A DNA stretch of 64,000 bases, from assembly GCF_009762775.1 (NCBI RefSeq), contig NZ_CP046401.1, forward strand, positions 5,592,001 through 5,656,000. The letters run 5' to 3'. Every line of letters starts with the position of its first letter. Position 1 is the first letter of the stretch. This DNA comes from Maribellus comscasis. GTDB lineage: Bacteria; Bacteroidota; Bacteroidia; Bacteroidales; Prolixibacteraceae. Under the pieces are notes generated by a model, which was not told where the DNA came from, did no database searches, and was given only the letters and a program-made list of their open reading frames with translations. A program made the translations under genes and the position numbers. Shown here in pieces: positions 9,733 to 18,515 of the stretch.

Positions 9733-10076
9733 AATTTTACGATTTAATGATTTGTAATGAATTGATATGGTACAAGTTATGAAATCATTAATTGAAAACC
9801 AAGTTAACAGACAGAAAAGTATTTTATTGTCTGGTAAGAGCTTAAAAAAACTACTGTTTTGTCGCAGATACTTTAAGTTTAAAATCCCACCTTTTCTGAA
9901 CGGGGTTGCATTTTTCCCTTTTGTTTAATTTCGGGTTTTGTTGATTTCGTGGCTAAAAACATTACCACTAAAACTCAAAAGCATAACATACCACGAAGCA
10001 GGAACGATAACAATTCGTATTTTATCCCTTTGGGTTATCCCAAAGCTACTACTTTTTTGGGGCGTAGATGTTTAGT
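9733..10076. other. Intergenic region with one stem-loop
   Basis: No convincing gene. The 91-codon open frame starting at 9949 is low-complexity at its start and runs antisense into the next gene, so it is not called. A perfect hairpin (CTTTGGG at 10028-10034 with CCCAAAG at 10039-10045) lies just beyond the 3' end of the leftward propeller gene and could stabilise or end its transcript, though no T-run follows. Confidence 0.45.
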
Positions 10077-11366
10077 TCACTTTACTGTTTCTGAAATGTC
10101 CATTAAAACCAGTTGCCGGCCGCCATTTTCTGTAGGACAGTCTATACAAACCAGCTTGCCGTTATTGCTTGAGCGGGGATGTGTATCGCAGCGCCATTCT
10201 CCCTTGTATTCTGGTGCGAGGTAAAAATCACCAAGCGGGATTTTTTGATCCGTAACGACATTATACAGATAAACATGTTGTTTTCTGTTTGCATCAGGAT
10301 AGGAATCATTTAGTATCCAGTCTTTTTTGTTGGGTAGATAGGTATTATGGCCGTTTACCGGCATTCTTTCCTGGTTGAGAACATAGGTTTCTTCCGGTTT
10401 CCCATCTGTAAAAACATAAAAACCCGGGCCATGAGACGGCTGACGTGTCCACGCTGCAATATGATTTTTGTCGCGCCAGATAAAATGCGAAGTATAGTTC
10501 GATGGATCAACCAGACGAATGTCTTTCCCTTTTAAATCAGAGGTGTACATCAGTGTTGCAAAACCACCTACATCTTTTTTGTTTACAGCTTTCCAGCGGT
10601 GTAAAAAAATAAAACGGCTTCCGTCGGTATTAAAAAGCAGGTGATTAAACCAGTTTTTTTGTTCAGCCCTGTCTTTATTGGCATTGTCATCGGCCAGCAT
10701 GGGCATTTTTACCATCTGCGCATAGGAAATAATCAGTTTCTTTTTGCCTGTTTTTAAATTGCATACATAAATCCCCGCATTGTCCGGTGCAATATCATCC
10801 CGGTTAGGATCAGCAATTCCGGCATAACCATACCCCTTGCGGGTGTCCTGGATTCGTTCAAAATCGGTGGTGACAGCGTGCTCGCCGTCAGGGCTTAATG
10901 CATAAATGGCAAACGGAAGTATTTTTTCCTTGCGGGTATAAATATTAAACAGGTGCGAAATAAATTTGTCTCCGTCTCTGTCATTCCAGATAACCAGTGA
11001 ATCGCTTCCCGGAACAAACTGTAACATACAACCCTGTTGCCAGCCCCAGGCTTTTGATGTGCCCAGTTTTATCCACTCGTCATTATTCTCCAGATCAACC
11101 ATTCCGATCGAGATTTTATCATCCGCTTCCGGTGAACGTCCTTCAAAATCAACCTCCATACACAATACAAACCTGTTGCCCGGGTCAAACTGTAGTTTGT
11201 CGTAATAGCCAAACCAGTGATGTTTGGGACCATTGGTTATCGCACGTGCAGGAACATAAATTTCCGATTTTTCCAGCCCCTGGATTTTTTCTGTGGTAGG
11301 GTTAAAAGCGCCCCAAAGTGTATATGAGTAAAAAAAGGAGAACAATAAAATAAGTTTATCAGTCAT
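10077..11366 (-). CDS. Beta-propeller (TolB/oligogalacturonate-lyase-like) exported protein
   Basis: A 429-aa protein with a short N-terminal hydrophobic segment (LILLFSFFYSYTLWGAFN), probably a signal peptide. The body has propeller-blade-like repeats: HHWFGYYDKLQFDPGNRFVL, then FAIYALSPDGEHAVTTDFER, then LLFNTDGSRFIFLHRWKAV, and a conserved end with CDTHPRSSNNGKLVCID. The pattern of a D-x-x-G-turn in each blade and a late HPxSS..G resembles TolB-like and oligogalacturonate-lyase-like propellers often encoded near sulfatases in glycan loci. The catalytic role, if any, is not clear from sequence. It reads opposite to the sulfatase. Confidence 0.7.
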   Translation of the reverse strand: MTDKLILLFSFFYSYTLWGAFNPTTEKIQGLEKSEIYVPARAITNGPKHHWFGYYDKLQFDPGNRFVLCMEVDFEGRSPEADDKISIGMVDLENNDEWIKLGTSKAWGWQQGCMLQFVPGSDSLVIWNDRDGDKFISHLFNIYTRKEKILPFAIYALSPDGEHAVTTDFERIQDTRKGYGYAGIADPNRDDIAPDNAGIYVCNLKTGKKKLIISYAQMVKMPMLADDNANKDRAEQKNWFNHLLFNTDGSRFIFLHRWKAVNKKDVGGFATLMYTSDLKGKDIRLVDPSNYTSHFIWRDKNHIAAWTRQPSHGPGFYVFTDGKPEETYVLNQERMPVNGHNTYLPNKKDWILNDSYPDANRKQHVYLYNVVTDQKIPLGDFYLAPEYKGEWRCDTHPRSSNNGKLVCIDCPTENGGRQLVLMDISETVK

Positions 11367-11464
11367 GGTTCAGTAATTTAGATCAGCATAAAAATATATA
11401 ATATTTGGGAGGAGGCACCGGATGAACCAAAATAAATTACTTATTTCAAAAATGCAGAAAATTA

Positions 11465-11472
11465 TATCTTTG
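11465..11472 (+). promoter_or_regulatory. -7 promoter box for the GroES-like gene
   Basis: TATCTTTG matches the Bacteroidota -7 consensus TAnnTTTG exactly. Transcription would begin near 11479, which is downstream of the first in-frame ATG (11422-side GTG/ATG region) and before the ATG at 11497. This decides the start of the next gene. Confidence 0.6.
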
Positions 11473-11496
11473 CGCACGGAACAAAAAATCAAAACG

Positions 11497-11880
11497 ATGT
11501 CATTGGTAATTGAAGAAAAAGATCTGGAAAAATTTATCATGGTGGGCGATCGGGTTTTGGTAAAACCCAAAAATCCTACCAGTAAAACAAAAACAGGTTT
11601 GTATTTACCTCCAACGGTTCAGGAAAATGAGAAAATTCACAGTGGTTACATTGTAAAGGTCGGCCCCGGATATCCCATTCCTGCTGTTGCTGAAGACGAT
11701 GAAGCCTGGAAGGAGAAAAAGGAAGACATAAAATACGTTCCCTTACAAACTCATATTGGCGACCTGGCCATTTACCTGAATAAAAGCGGCTATGAAATAG
11801 AGTTTAACAATGAAAAATACATTATTTTGCCACACTCTGCTATTTTGATGATAATAAGAGATGAAAACTTATTTGAGTAG
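11497..11880 (+). CDS. GroES-like co-chaperonin family protein
   Basis: A 127-aa protein with the GroES fold signature: FIMVGDRVLVKPKNPTSKTK followed by TGLYLPPTVQENEK and an end of GDLAIYLNKSGYEIEFNNEK. The sequence is longer than true GroES (about 95 aa) through an insert near the GPGYPIPAVAEDDEAWKEKK stretch, and no groEL follows, so it is a divergent extra copy rather than the housekeeping one. The frame is open further upstream, but the promoter box at 11465 lies inside that extension, so the ATG at 11497 (MSLVIEEKDLEK) is chosen. Its client or partner is unknown. Confidence 0.82.
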   Translation: MSLVIEEKDLEKFIMVGDRVLVKPKNPTSKTKTGLYLPPTVQENEKIHSGYIVKVGPGYPIPAVAEDDEAWKEKKEDIKYVPLQTHIGDLAIYLNKSGYEIEFNNEKYIILPHSAILMIIRDENLFE

Positions 11881-11963
11881 TTTTGTATATGGGGCAATAC
11901 TGTGCTTTTTTTGTAAAAAGCCACTCCGGATTTAAAAGGATCAGAAAAACCTGAAATAATAGA

Positions 11964-12620
11964 ATGAAAAAAATATTGGTTTTTACGCTTCTGCTGTTTT
12001 CAGCATCGTTGATGCAGGCGCAAAATGATTTTGTAACAGAAACCGACTGGGGAATCCGACTGGGAGGAAATGTATCACGCGTGTCTTTTGACCCGGTGCA
12101 GGAGCAAACCTACAATATCGGGTTTCATGGCGGCCTTGTATTTCGTCACATATCGCAGAAAAATCTGGGAATTCAGATTGAGTTAAACTATATGCAGGGC
12201 GGCTGGAATGAAACCCTGGCAAATCCCAATGATTATTCCAGACATTTAAACTATATCCAACTCCCGTTTCTTTCTCATTTTAATATCGGGCGCGGTAAAA
12301 CAAGAGTTTTTTTTAATATCGGACCCTATGTATCTTATCTTCTTTCCGAAAGTGAAAAAATGGATTTAATAAGTGAAGAGGAAGTAAAAGAATATTATGG
12401 TACAGATATAGATAATCATCTGGAGTATGGAGTAAGCGGGGCTTTTGGACTTTCAAGGCGTTCATCGGTAGGAATATTTCAGATTGAAGGAAGAGTCAGT
12501 CAAAGTATGATAAATATCTTTAGAAGTGATTCGGAGCCTTTTAGCGGTTCCCTGAATCAAATAGGTGAAATCAGCCTGATATATTACCTCAATTTTGATC
12601 AACCTAAAAATGAGGAATAG
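11964..12620 (+). CDS. Outer-membrane beta-barrel protein (PorT-like)
   Basis: A 218-aa protein with a clean signal peptide (MKKILVFTLLLFSASLMQAQ) and a mature part of alternating hydrophobic strands ending in an aromatic-rich C-terminus (ISLIYYLNFDQ). The pattern (WGIRLGGNVSRVSF near the start, YIQLPFLSHFNIG in the middle, FNIGPYVSYLLS) is that of the PorT/outer-membrane-barrel family common in Bacteroidota. It probably forms a small 8-10-stranded barrel. The function is not known; porins, adhesion barrels and T9SS accessory barrels share this look. Confidence 0.8.
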   Translation: MKKILVFTLLLFSASLMQAQNDFVTETDWGIRLGGNVSRVSFDPVQEQTYNIGFHGGLVFRHISQKNLGIQIELNYMQGGWNETLANPNDYSRHLNYIQLPFLSHFNIGRGKTRVFFNIGPYVSYLLSESEKMDLISEEEVKEYYGTDIDNHLEYGVSGAFGLSRRSSVGIFQIEGRVSQSMINIFRSDSEPFSGSLNQIGEISLIYYLNFDQPKNEE

Positions 12621-12683
12621 CTTGTGGTCTGGTTATTACAGCCAAAAACAAATGCTTACAAATTGAACAAATAAAATAAAAAA

Positions 12684-12716
12684 AGCCGTTTCATTTATTT
12701 AATGGAACGGCTTTTT
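12684..12716. terminator. Bidirectional terminator between convergent genes
   Basis: A 12-base stem (AGCCGTTTCATT with AATGGAACGGCT, one G-T pair) with a TATTT loop is flanked by A-runs on the left and T-runs on the right, so it can end both the rightward barrel gene and the leftward aminotransferase gene. Confidence 0.85.
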
Positions 12717-12744
12717 TGTGCCCGGAGCATTCGGTTGTAGTAAC

Positions 12745-14046
12745 TTAGCTCCTGGCGGCAATACTGTCTTTACAGGCACTGTAAATTCCTTCAAACATTT
12801 CTTTTACGTCTTTAGCGGCCACAGCAGAGTAGGCAATACGAAGAACATTACCTAAACTTATGGTACCAATGCTGTATTTGTCGATGAGTATTTTTCGAAT
12901 GGTTTCACCAGCCAGACCTTCAGCCAGTTGGATACACATAAAATATCCCGAGTTATAGGGGATGGCTTCAAAATACTCCTTGTATTTTTTGTCTGTTAGT
13001 GTTTCTTTAACAGCATCATATCTTTTTTTCATGATGTTGAATTTCGCCACTTTCTGTTCGCCGTATTCCGGGCTGTTAAAAGCAGCCAGCAGCAACGACT
13101 GAGAAATATTTGCCGAATTGGAAATGCTTCCGCGAATTGCTCCGGCCGTTTTTGATTCCAGTGCTCCGTACAACGCAGCATCACCACCTTTAATTCCGTA
13201 GGTAACAAAACCAACACGGAAACCCCAAACATAATCTTCTTTGGTTGCCCCATCGATTTTTACAGCAAGCACATTTTCGTGAAGCCGGCAAAGTGCACTA
13301 AAAATACTTTCTTCTGCAATCCCTTCTTCATAAACCAAACCAAAATAGGCATCGTCGGAGAAAACTACAATTTTGTTTCCTTTTTCAGCCGCCTTTTTAA
13401 TAATGTCAACAATGGAGTTATACTCGTCAACCGTTGGCGTATATCCCGACGGATTGTTTGGAAAATTCAGGATAACAGCTTTTTTACCAATTCCGCCTTC
13501 ATTTAATTTGGCCTCAAAAGCTTCCAGGTCAAATGCGCCCGCTTTAAACAGGTTAAATTTTACAAGATTGGCCCCATAGGCATGATTAAGCATCAGGTTA
13601 TAATTCCCCCAGAAAAGGTCGGGAACAATCACTTCATCCCCCTCGTCCAAAAACATATATCCCGCCATACTAACACCATGAGTCAATGCATTGGCAACCA
13701 CAGGCAAACTTAATTCCACATCTTTTAACGACGGGTTTTTTTCATAAATCATACTTTTCCATTTTGCCCTGATATCGGGGCGCCCAAAACTTGGTGCATA
13801 TGGAAAAACCAGCGAAGGATCCATGTTAATTTTTGAGGCGATGGTGTCCAGACGCATCGGGGTTCCATCGTCTTCAATGGCAGCACCAATGGTCGCATTT
13901 ATTTTGGTGCCCTTGGCTTCGGCAGTCTGTCCAAGGATGCCCTTTTTCGGAAAGAAAATGTTTTTTCCCCTTTCGGAGAGAAGTTCGTAAACCGTTGTAC
14001 TTTTTTCTCTGATGATAACATTAAGTTCCTCGGCCTGTGGATTCAT
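12745..14046 (-). CDS. PLP-dependent aminotransferase, class I/II
   Basis: A 433-aa fold-type I aminotransferase. Visible cofactor residues are NFPNNPSG (194-201, Asn contacting PLP), the VFSDDAYFG segment (Asp231/232 and Tyr234 near the ring nitrogen and O3) and a Schiff-base Lys in DGATKEDYVWGFRVGF (Lys269). The N-terminal FPYAPSFGRPDIRAKW matches the substrate-binding part seen in aspartate/aromatic aminotransferase relatives. The exact amino donor cannot be told; the length and lack of signal peptide point to a cytoplasmic amino-acid enzyme. It stands alone, read leftward. Confidence 0.88.
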   Translation of the reverse strand: MNPQAEELNVIIREKSTTVYELLSERGKNIFFPKKGILGQTAEAKGTKINATIGAAIEDDGTPMRLDTIASKINMDPSLVFPYAPSFGRPDIRAKWKSMIYEKNPSLKDVELSLPVVANALTHGVSMAGYMFLDEGDEVIVPDLFWGNYNLMLNHAYGANLVKFNLFKAGAFDLEAFEAKLNEGGIGKKAVILNFPNNPSGYTPTVDEYNSIVDIIKKAAEKGNKIVVFSDDAYFGLVYEEGIAEESIFSALCRLHENVLAVKIDGATKEDYVWGFRVGFVTYGIKGGDAALYGALESKTAGAIRGSISNSANISQSLLLAAFNSPEYGEQKVAKFNIMKKRYDAVKETLTDKKYKEYFEAIPYNSGYFMCIQLAEGLAGETIRKILIDKYSIGTISLGNVLRIAYSAVAAKDVKEMFEGIYSACKDSIAARS

Positions 14047-14269
14047 GTTTATTCTGTTTTAAATTTCAATTTATTATCGGGTGCAAGATAGAAAAACGTC
14101 AATAGATTTACACCGGGTTGTTAGCAAATTGAACGTTTTTTTCATAAAATGCTGATATTACTCCCGCTAAGTTGCGAAATTGTTATTTGTCAATACGTAT
14201 TGGTTTCTGCCCGATAAACCTTTATTTTTATTTCAAAATTACTATCGGAAAACCATAACCTTAAAATCG

Positions 14270-15490
14270 ATGAAAACGCTATTAAAGAACGTTACAGGTA
14301 TTTGTGTTTTACTCTTTGTTGTTTTAGCAGGCCAGGCGCAGGATTGGCCGGGATGGCGCGGAAAAAACAGAGACGCAAAAGTGGATAACTTTATAGCTCC
14401 CGGGAAGTGGCCGGACGGGTTAAAAAAAATATGGGAAGTAAAAGTGGGTCTCGGCGATGCTTCTGTTTCAAGAGTTGGCGGAAAGTTATATTTACTCACC
14501 GAACAGGATGGACAGCACGTGGCATTGTGTATCAATCCGGATACAGGGAAAGAAATCTGGAAAACGCCGCTGCATCCCTCCATCGCGCTTGAGGGCGGCG
14601 GAGCTTCTCACCCGGGCCCGCGAACAACACCCGAGGTGCAAAATGGCAAAGTTTATACCCTGGGAACAGGAGGAGAGTTGTTTTGTCTGGATGCAGGTAC
14701 CGGAAAAATTATTTGGAAAAACCTGGCTTATAAGGAAGTTCCAAAATTTTATCCTTCCATGTCGCCGCTGATTGTTGACGGAATGTGTTTTGCCCATTTA
14801 AACGGACACGATAACGGTACCATTGTAGCTTTTAATGCCGATAATGGCACTATCATTTGGGAATTAAAAGGAGAACCGGCAACCTATGCTTCTCCGGTTT
14901 TGATGACCGTTGACGGCGAGGAAATAATGGTTTTTCAAACCGAAACCGATGTAATCGGACTGTCAAAAAAAGGCGACTTACTGTGGAAGATTCCTACGCC
15001 CGGAGAACAGCGGTTTTATAATTCGGCAACTCCGGTAATTGATGGCCGGAATGTAATCGTTTGCGGACAAGGTATAGGAACAAAATCCTTTAAAATTGAA
15101 AAAACGGGGAATACCTGGTCAACTTCAGAAAACTGGCACAACAGCGAATTGGGCGGCAATTACAATACTCCGGTTTTAAACGACGGATTTTTGTACGGAC
15201 ATGAGGCGCGAATGGGAAAAGCATACTGTATCGACACAAAAAACGGTGAGTTGGCCTGGAGCGATGACAATTCAAACCATCGTTTTATGGCAACCCTCAA
15301 CCTGGGCGACCATATTCTTTCAATGTCGGCAAACGGCAAAATTTTGATTTTTGAAGCCAATTCCGAAAAATACAACGAAGCGGCTGTTTACAACGTTTCC
15401 GATACCGAGGTGTATGCAACTCCGCTGGTGACAGGCACTGAAATTTATGTTAAAAGCAAAGAAATGCTTACCCGCTGGGAAATAAAATAA
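14270..15490 (+). CDS. PQQ-type beta-propeller protein, exported
   Basis: A 406-aa protein whose repeats (GKEIWKTPL, TGKIIWKNLAY, NGTIIWELKGEP, KGDLLWKIPTPG, NGELAWSDDNSN) are the W-containing blades of a PQQ-like propeller, here without evidence of PQQ binding. The signal peptide ends in LAGQAQ and the mature part begins DWPGWRG, a typical opening of this family in Bacteroidota and Planctomycetes. The frame is open from 14180, but the ATG at 14270 (MKTLLKNVTG) gives the signal peptide directly and is chosen. It may serve as a binding or scaffold protein for carbohydrate metabolism. No operon partner follows. Confidence 0.85.
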   Translation: MKTLLKNVTGICVLLFVVLAGQAQDWPGWRGKNRDAKVDNFIAPGKWPDGLKKIWEVKVGLGDASVSRVGGKLYLLTEQDGQHVALCINPDTGKEIWKTPLHPSIALEGGGASHPGPRTTPEVQNGKVYTLGTGGELFCLDAGTGKIIWKNLAYKEVPKFYPSMSPLIVDGMCFAHLNGHDNGTIVAFNADNGTIIWELKGEPATYASPVLMTVDGEEIMVFQTETDVIGLSKKGDLLWKIPTPGEQRFYNSATPVIDGRNVIVCGQGIGTKSFKIEKTGNTWSTSENWHNSELGGNYNTPVLNDGFLYGHEARMGKAYCIDTKNGELAWSDDNSNHRFMATLNLGDHILSMSANGKILIFEANSEKYNEAAVYNVSDTEVYATPLVTGTEIYVKSKEMLTRWEIK

Positions 15491-15997
15491 TTTGTTTGTT
15501 GGGCTAAACAGAAATCTGAAAGTAAGAACACTCGCTTATCCGCCGATCTTCCAAAACCACATAATGCGCGGTAAATAAGCCCCTGTCTTGTCAATTTCAA
15601 AAATTCCCCGCGAGTGCCCGCTGTCTCTCTTATCATTTCTCCCAAACAACCTGCTCAATAACACTATTTCATTTGTTGTTGAATTTCAGTAGCTTGTATA
15701 TATTTGACATCAGAAATCAAAAAAAACAACCCGGGCCGCAGAGAATTTTCTAATTAACATGTGAGGGAGCCCCCTGGAAAAGTTAAAACAGATGTTGATG
15801 CGTTGGTTAATGTTTACAGATATGACCATATGTAGTACGGATGTTGATACCGATTTTTTTAGAGAGAAGGTAATATTACAGGTGAATATGTACACTAGTT
15901 TTAGGGCATATTGAACAAGAAGAATTAAGTTGACAGATTGTTGAAAAAATAGACTACTATGAATCTAAAACTTGGAAATATTAAAACAATAAATGAG
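15491..15997. other. Intergenic region with no recognised gene, left edge of AT-rich insert
   Basis: No gene recognised. Several short open frames exist (a rightward 40-codon frame near 15792, a leftward 61-codon frame at 15710-15895) but none has a ribosome-binding site or a recognisable motif; they may be remnants of a degraded mobile element. Base composition becomes markedly more AT-rich from about 15.9 kb. Confidence 0.5.
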
Positions 15998-16627
15998 ATG
16001 AAAACCTTATCATATTTGTTTTTCATAACTTTTTTCATTTTTAGTTCTTGTTCAAAAGAAGACACAGGAAAAATAATAATAGCTGGGACTTACGATTCAG
16101 ACTTATTATATTATGAATTTTCTCCTCCATTAAAAGTTGAATTATCCTTAGACACGTTAACCGACAACTATATTGGAGAAGATTCTATAGATATAAATCA
16201 GGACGGAGTTTATGATATAATAATTAGTCATCGAATTCATCTTCCTCCCGAATCAGAAACTCCATCATATGACCATTTTCCATTTTACAGGCTAACCTTA
16301 AAAAATGGTTTGCAAGTAGCAACAAAATTGCAATCCTATCCTGTTGGACACGGACAACTTAATGATGTTAATTGGGTTGACGCATTGAGTTATAAAACTC
16401 GAATTGATACATGGTCTGAATGGTCAGAAAATAATGAAACTCGAACAATGTGGGCTATCCCGCCAGTCAGCACTGCTCCATACGGTCCTTGGTATAACTT
16501 GACAAATGAAGAAAAATATATAGGCATTAGAATGAAAATTGATTCCCGATTTAAATATGGTTGGATTAAAATGTACGTAATTTCAAGAGAGGATATGCAA
16601 TTTTTAAGTTATGCTTTGGAGAAATAA
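15998..16627 (+). CDS. Hypothetical lipoprotein
   Basis: A 209-aa lipoprotein: MKTLSYLFFITFFIFSSCSK has a clear lipobox with Cys18. The rest is beta-rich and contains DINQDGVYDIII, the kind of Asp-rich loop that can bind calcium (FG-GAP or dockerin-like), and a WAIPPVSTAPYGPWYN segment. I do not recognise a family. The ATG at 15998 is preferred over the one at 15959 because it directly starts the signal peptide. It is AT-rich like its right-hand neighbours, suggesting joint foreign origin. Confidence 0.7.
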   Translation: MKTLSYLFFITFFIFSSCSKEDTGKIIIAGTYDSDLLYYEFSPPLKVELSLDTLTDNYIGEDSIDINQDGVYDIIISHRIHLPPESETPSYDHFPFYRLTLKNGLQVATKLQSYPVGHGQLNDVNWVDALSYKTRIDTWSEWSENNETRTMWAIPPVSTAPYGPWYNLTNEEKYIGIRMKIDSRFKYGWIKMYVISREDMQFLSYALEK

Positions 16628-16662
16628 AAGTTGAATTAAAAAAATGAATAAAATACGCCCTA

Positions 16663-16694
16663 TAACAAGGTACATATTGCAGGTCGGTGTTAGG
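16663..16694 (+). other. attC-like inverted repeat ahead of the metallopeptidase gene
   Basis: CGCCCTATAACA and TGTTAGGC are imperfect inverted repeats about 20 bases apart; the second contains GTTAGGC, which fits the integron R' core GTTRRRY. With GCCTAAC at 17797 (fits RYYYAAC) it brackets the gene at 16737 in the way a gene cassette is bracketed. No integron integrase gene is present, so the role is inferred only. Confidence 0.35.
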
Positions 16695-16736
16695 CAAAAT
16701 AGAAAATGAGCAATCCGAATTAAAAAATACAATAAA

Positions 16737-17786
16737 ATGAAAACCAAATTAACTTTCTTCTTATTATTCATTTGCTTTCTTGCAAATGGACAAAGCCCCC
16801 AAGTACAGGAGCTGGGAAAACTTTACATGTCTGGAAAATATGACCAAACAATTGAAAAGGCAAATAAATATTTAAACAGTGACCCTGAGAATCTGGATTA
16901 TAAAGTGATTTTAGGGAGAGCATTGACAGATAAAGGTAATTACAAAGAAGCAATATCCCACCTTCAGTATGCTATTGACAGAGATAACTCATGGAGAAAG
17001 GCTTGGGGACTTGGATATTTAGGTACATGCTATTATATGCTTTCAGACTTTGACAAGTCGGAGTCTGCTTTAAAGTCTTGTATTAATTTAAATGCTACAA
17101 AAAATGCTACAAGATATTCTGCCAGAAGACTTGGGATTTTTGGTTATGACAGTTTTTACAAAGACTGGACTGTTAAAGAATCGAAGCATATTCGATTTCA
17201 TTTTCAAAACATGAGTGACCAAAAAATCAAATTATATATAGAATCAAGAGAAAAAGCCTTTGTTGAGATTAATAAATTCTTTGAAAGTTCTGTGCCTAGA
17301 AAAATTGACTTTTTTGTATGGAACTCAAGAGATGATGCTAAAAGAATAGTTCATGCAAATTTGGGGTTTGCTGAACCTGCATATTGTATTGTACATTCTC
17401 ATTTCCAACAAACCAAAGGACACGAACTTACACATGTTATTTCAAATTATTCAAATCAAATTACTCAAAAAACTGGATTAATAAATGAGGGTACATCGGT
17501 GTGTTTTGACCTTGCGAATAGGAATGATGAAAAACTCGTTTTCGACTGGATTAAAGAAAATAATCAAAAGATAGATATAAAGGATATTTGGGCAAACTGG
17601 AGAAAATATCCTCACGAATTAACATATCCACTTTCAGGGCTGTTTGTAAATGAATTGATAAGCGAATTTGGTAAAGAAAAATTCCTAGCCTTTTTTTCTA
17701 ATCAGACCTATGAAAATGCAAAAACTGTATTTGGAAATGAATTGGATATTTTGATAGAAAAATTTGAAAATAAATATAGCGGATAA
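16737..17786 (+). CDS. Exported TPR protein with HExxH zinc metallopeptidase domain
   Basis: A 349-aa protein. Residues 1-19 are a signal peptide (FLLLFICFLANGQ). Residues about 20-125 hold TPR units (LYMSGKYDQTIEKANKYLNS, then GRALTDKGNYKEAISHLQYA). From about 145 the fold changes to a peptidase-MA-like domain with HELTH at 229-233 and a downstream Glu in INEGTSVCFDLA (Glu251), the third zinc ligand of gluzincins. All three ligands and the catalytic Glu230 are present, so it should be active outside the cytoplasm. The substrate is unknown. It lies in an AT-rich patch between two attC-like repeats, consistent with a mobile gene cassette. Confidence 0.82.
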   Translation: MKTKLTFFLLFICFLANGQSPQVQELGKLYMSGKYDQTIEKANKYLNSDPENLDYKVILGRALTDKGNYKEAISHLQYAIDRDNSWRKAWGLGYLGTCYYMLSDFDKSESALKSCINLNATKNATRYSARRLGIFGYDSFYKDWTVKESKHIRFHFQNMSDQKIKLYIESREKAFVEINKFFESSVPRKIDFFVWNSRDDAKRIVHANLGFAEPAYCIVHSHFQQTKGHELTHVISNYSNQITQKTGLINEGTSVCFDLANRNDEKLVFDWIKENNQKIDIKDIWANWRKYPHELTYPLSGLFVNELISEFGKEKFLAFFSNQTYENAKTVFGNELDILIEKFENKYSG

Positions 17787-17796
17787 AAACTAACTT

Positions 17797-17927
17797 GCCT
17801 AACAAATTGTATATGACAGGCGGGTTACTTAGCGGTCTGAAAAGTCAGACCTCGTGCCCGCTTTCCTGCGGGTCTGACAGGATTTCTTCCAGAAATCCCG
17901 CCCGACCAAATACAAGTGAGCGTAAGC
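17797..17927. repeat. Large multi-branch inverted repeat, attC-like
   Basis: The element starts with GCCTAAC (17797-17803). Outer arms TTGTAT (17807-17812) and ATACAA (17910-17915), then GGCGGG (17819-17824) and CCCGCC (17897-17902), enclose three smaller hairpins: GGTCTGA/TCAGACC, CCCGC/GCGGG and GGATTTC/GAAATCC. Such a nested fold with a GCCTAAC start resembles the long recombination sites of superintegron cassettes. A REP-like or processed-RNA element is the alternative. Confidence 0.5.
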
Positions 17928-17951
17928 TTTTATAGAAACTTTGAAATACTT

Positions 17952-18515
17952 ATGAAGCTCAGAATAAAATCAACAAAAACAACAGTTTTAGTACTTGGAC
18001 TTTACCAGGTATTTGGAGCTATCTTGGGCTTTTATCTTATCGCCTGGCTTCTTCTTCGCACTGATGAAATTAATGGTGTGATGCTTTTATTTTACTTTAT
18101 GGCAGTTGGGTTATACTGTTTATCATTAAAAGCAGGAAGTTTACTTATTAGAAAAGAATGCAAAAGAGGATTGATATATTCAATCGTTAATCAAACATTT
18201 CAAATTATTTCTTTTGCATTGGGTGGCTATGCATACAATTATTTTTCAGGAGGTAAGCTTGCTTTTGGATTTAGTCTTACTGATGGTTTTGAAATGAAAC
18301 TTGACTTCGCGATAACGTCAAAATTTAGAGGCGGTTTTTTTTTGAATAATGGCCTGCCGGAAAAGAGAAGCGGAAGCCAAAAGGATAAAAACTATCAAAT
18401 TGTTCAAACGCAACATTCACCTTTGCCCCGGTTGAATTCTCACGATAAAATAGTTACTTTGCCAAAGGCAATAAAACAGGATGGCACAACGATATTTTTT
18501 GCAACTGAGTTATAA
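17952..18515 (+). pseudogene. Membrane protein gene, probably 3'-truncated against truA
   Basis: The ATG at 17952 opens a frame with three or four transmembrane helices (TVLVLGLYQVFGAILGFYLI, VMLLFYFMAVGLYCLSLKAG, IYSIVNQTFQIISFALGGYA) and then a beta-like tail. After about codon 130 (18345) the composition changes from membrane-protein-like to a charged tail (GLPEKRSGSQKDKN) that runs out 35 bases inside truA. That is not a natural end, so the original 3' part was probably lost when this AT-rich segment inserted ahead of truA. No family is recognised. Confidence 0.5.

Noticed and set aside
9949..10224. A rightward 91-codon frame.
   Set aside because: It overlaps the 3' end of the propeller gene on the other strand, has no ribosome-binding site, and has no protein-like pattern.
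15710..15895. A leftward 61-codon frame in the intergenic region, perhaps a transposase remnant.
   Set aside because: There is no start signal or recognisable motif, so it is mentioned only as part of the empty region.
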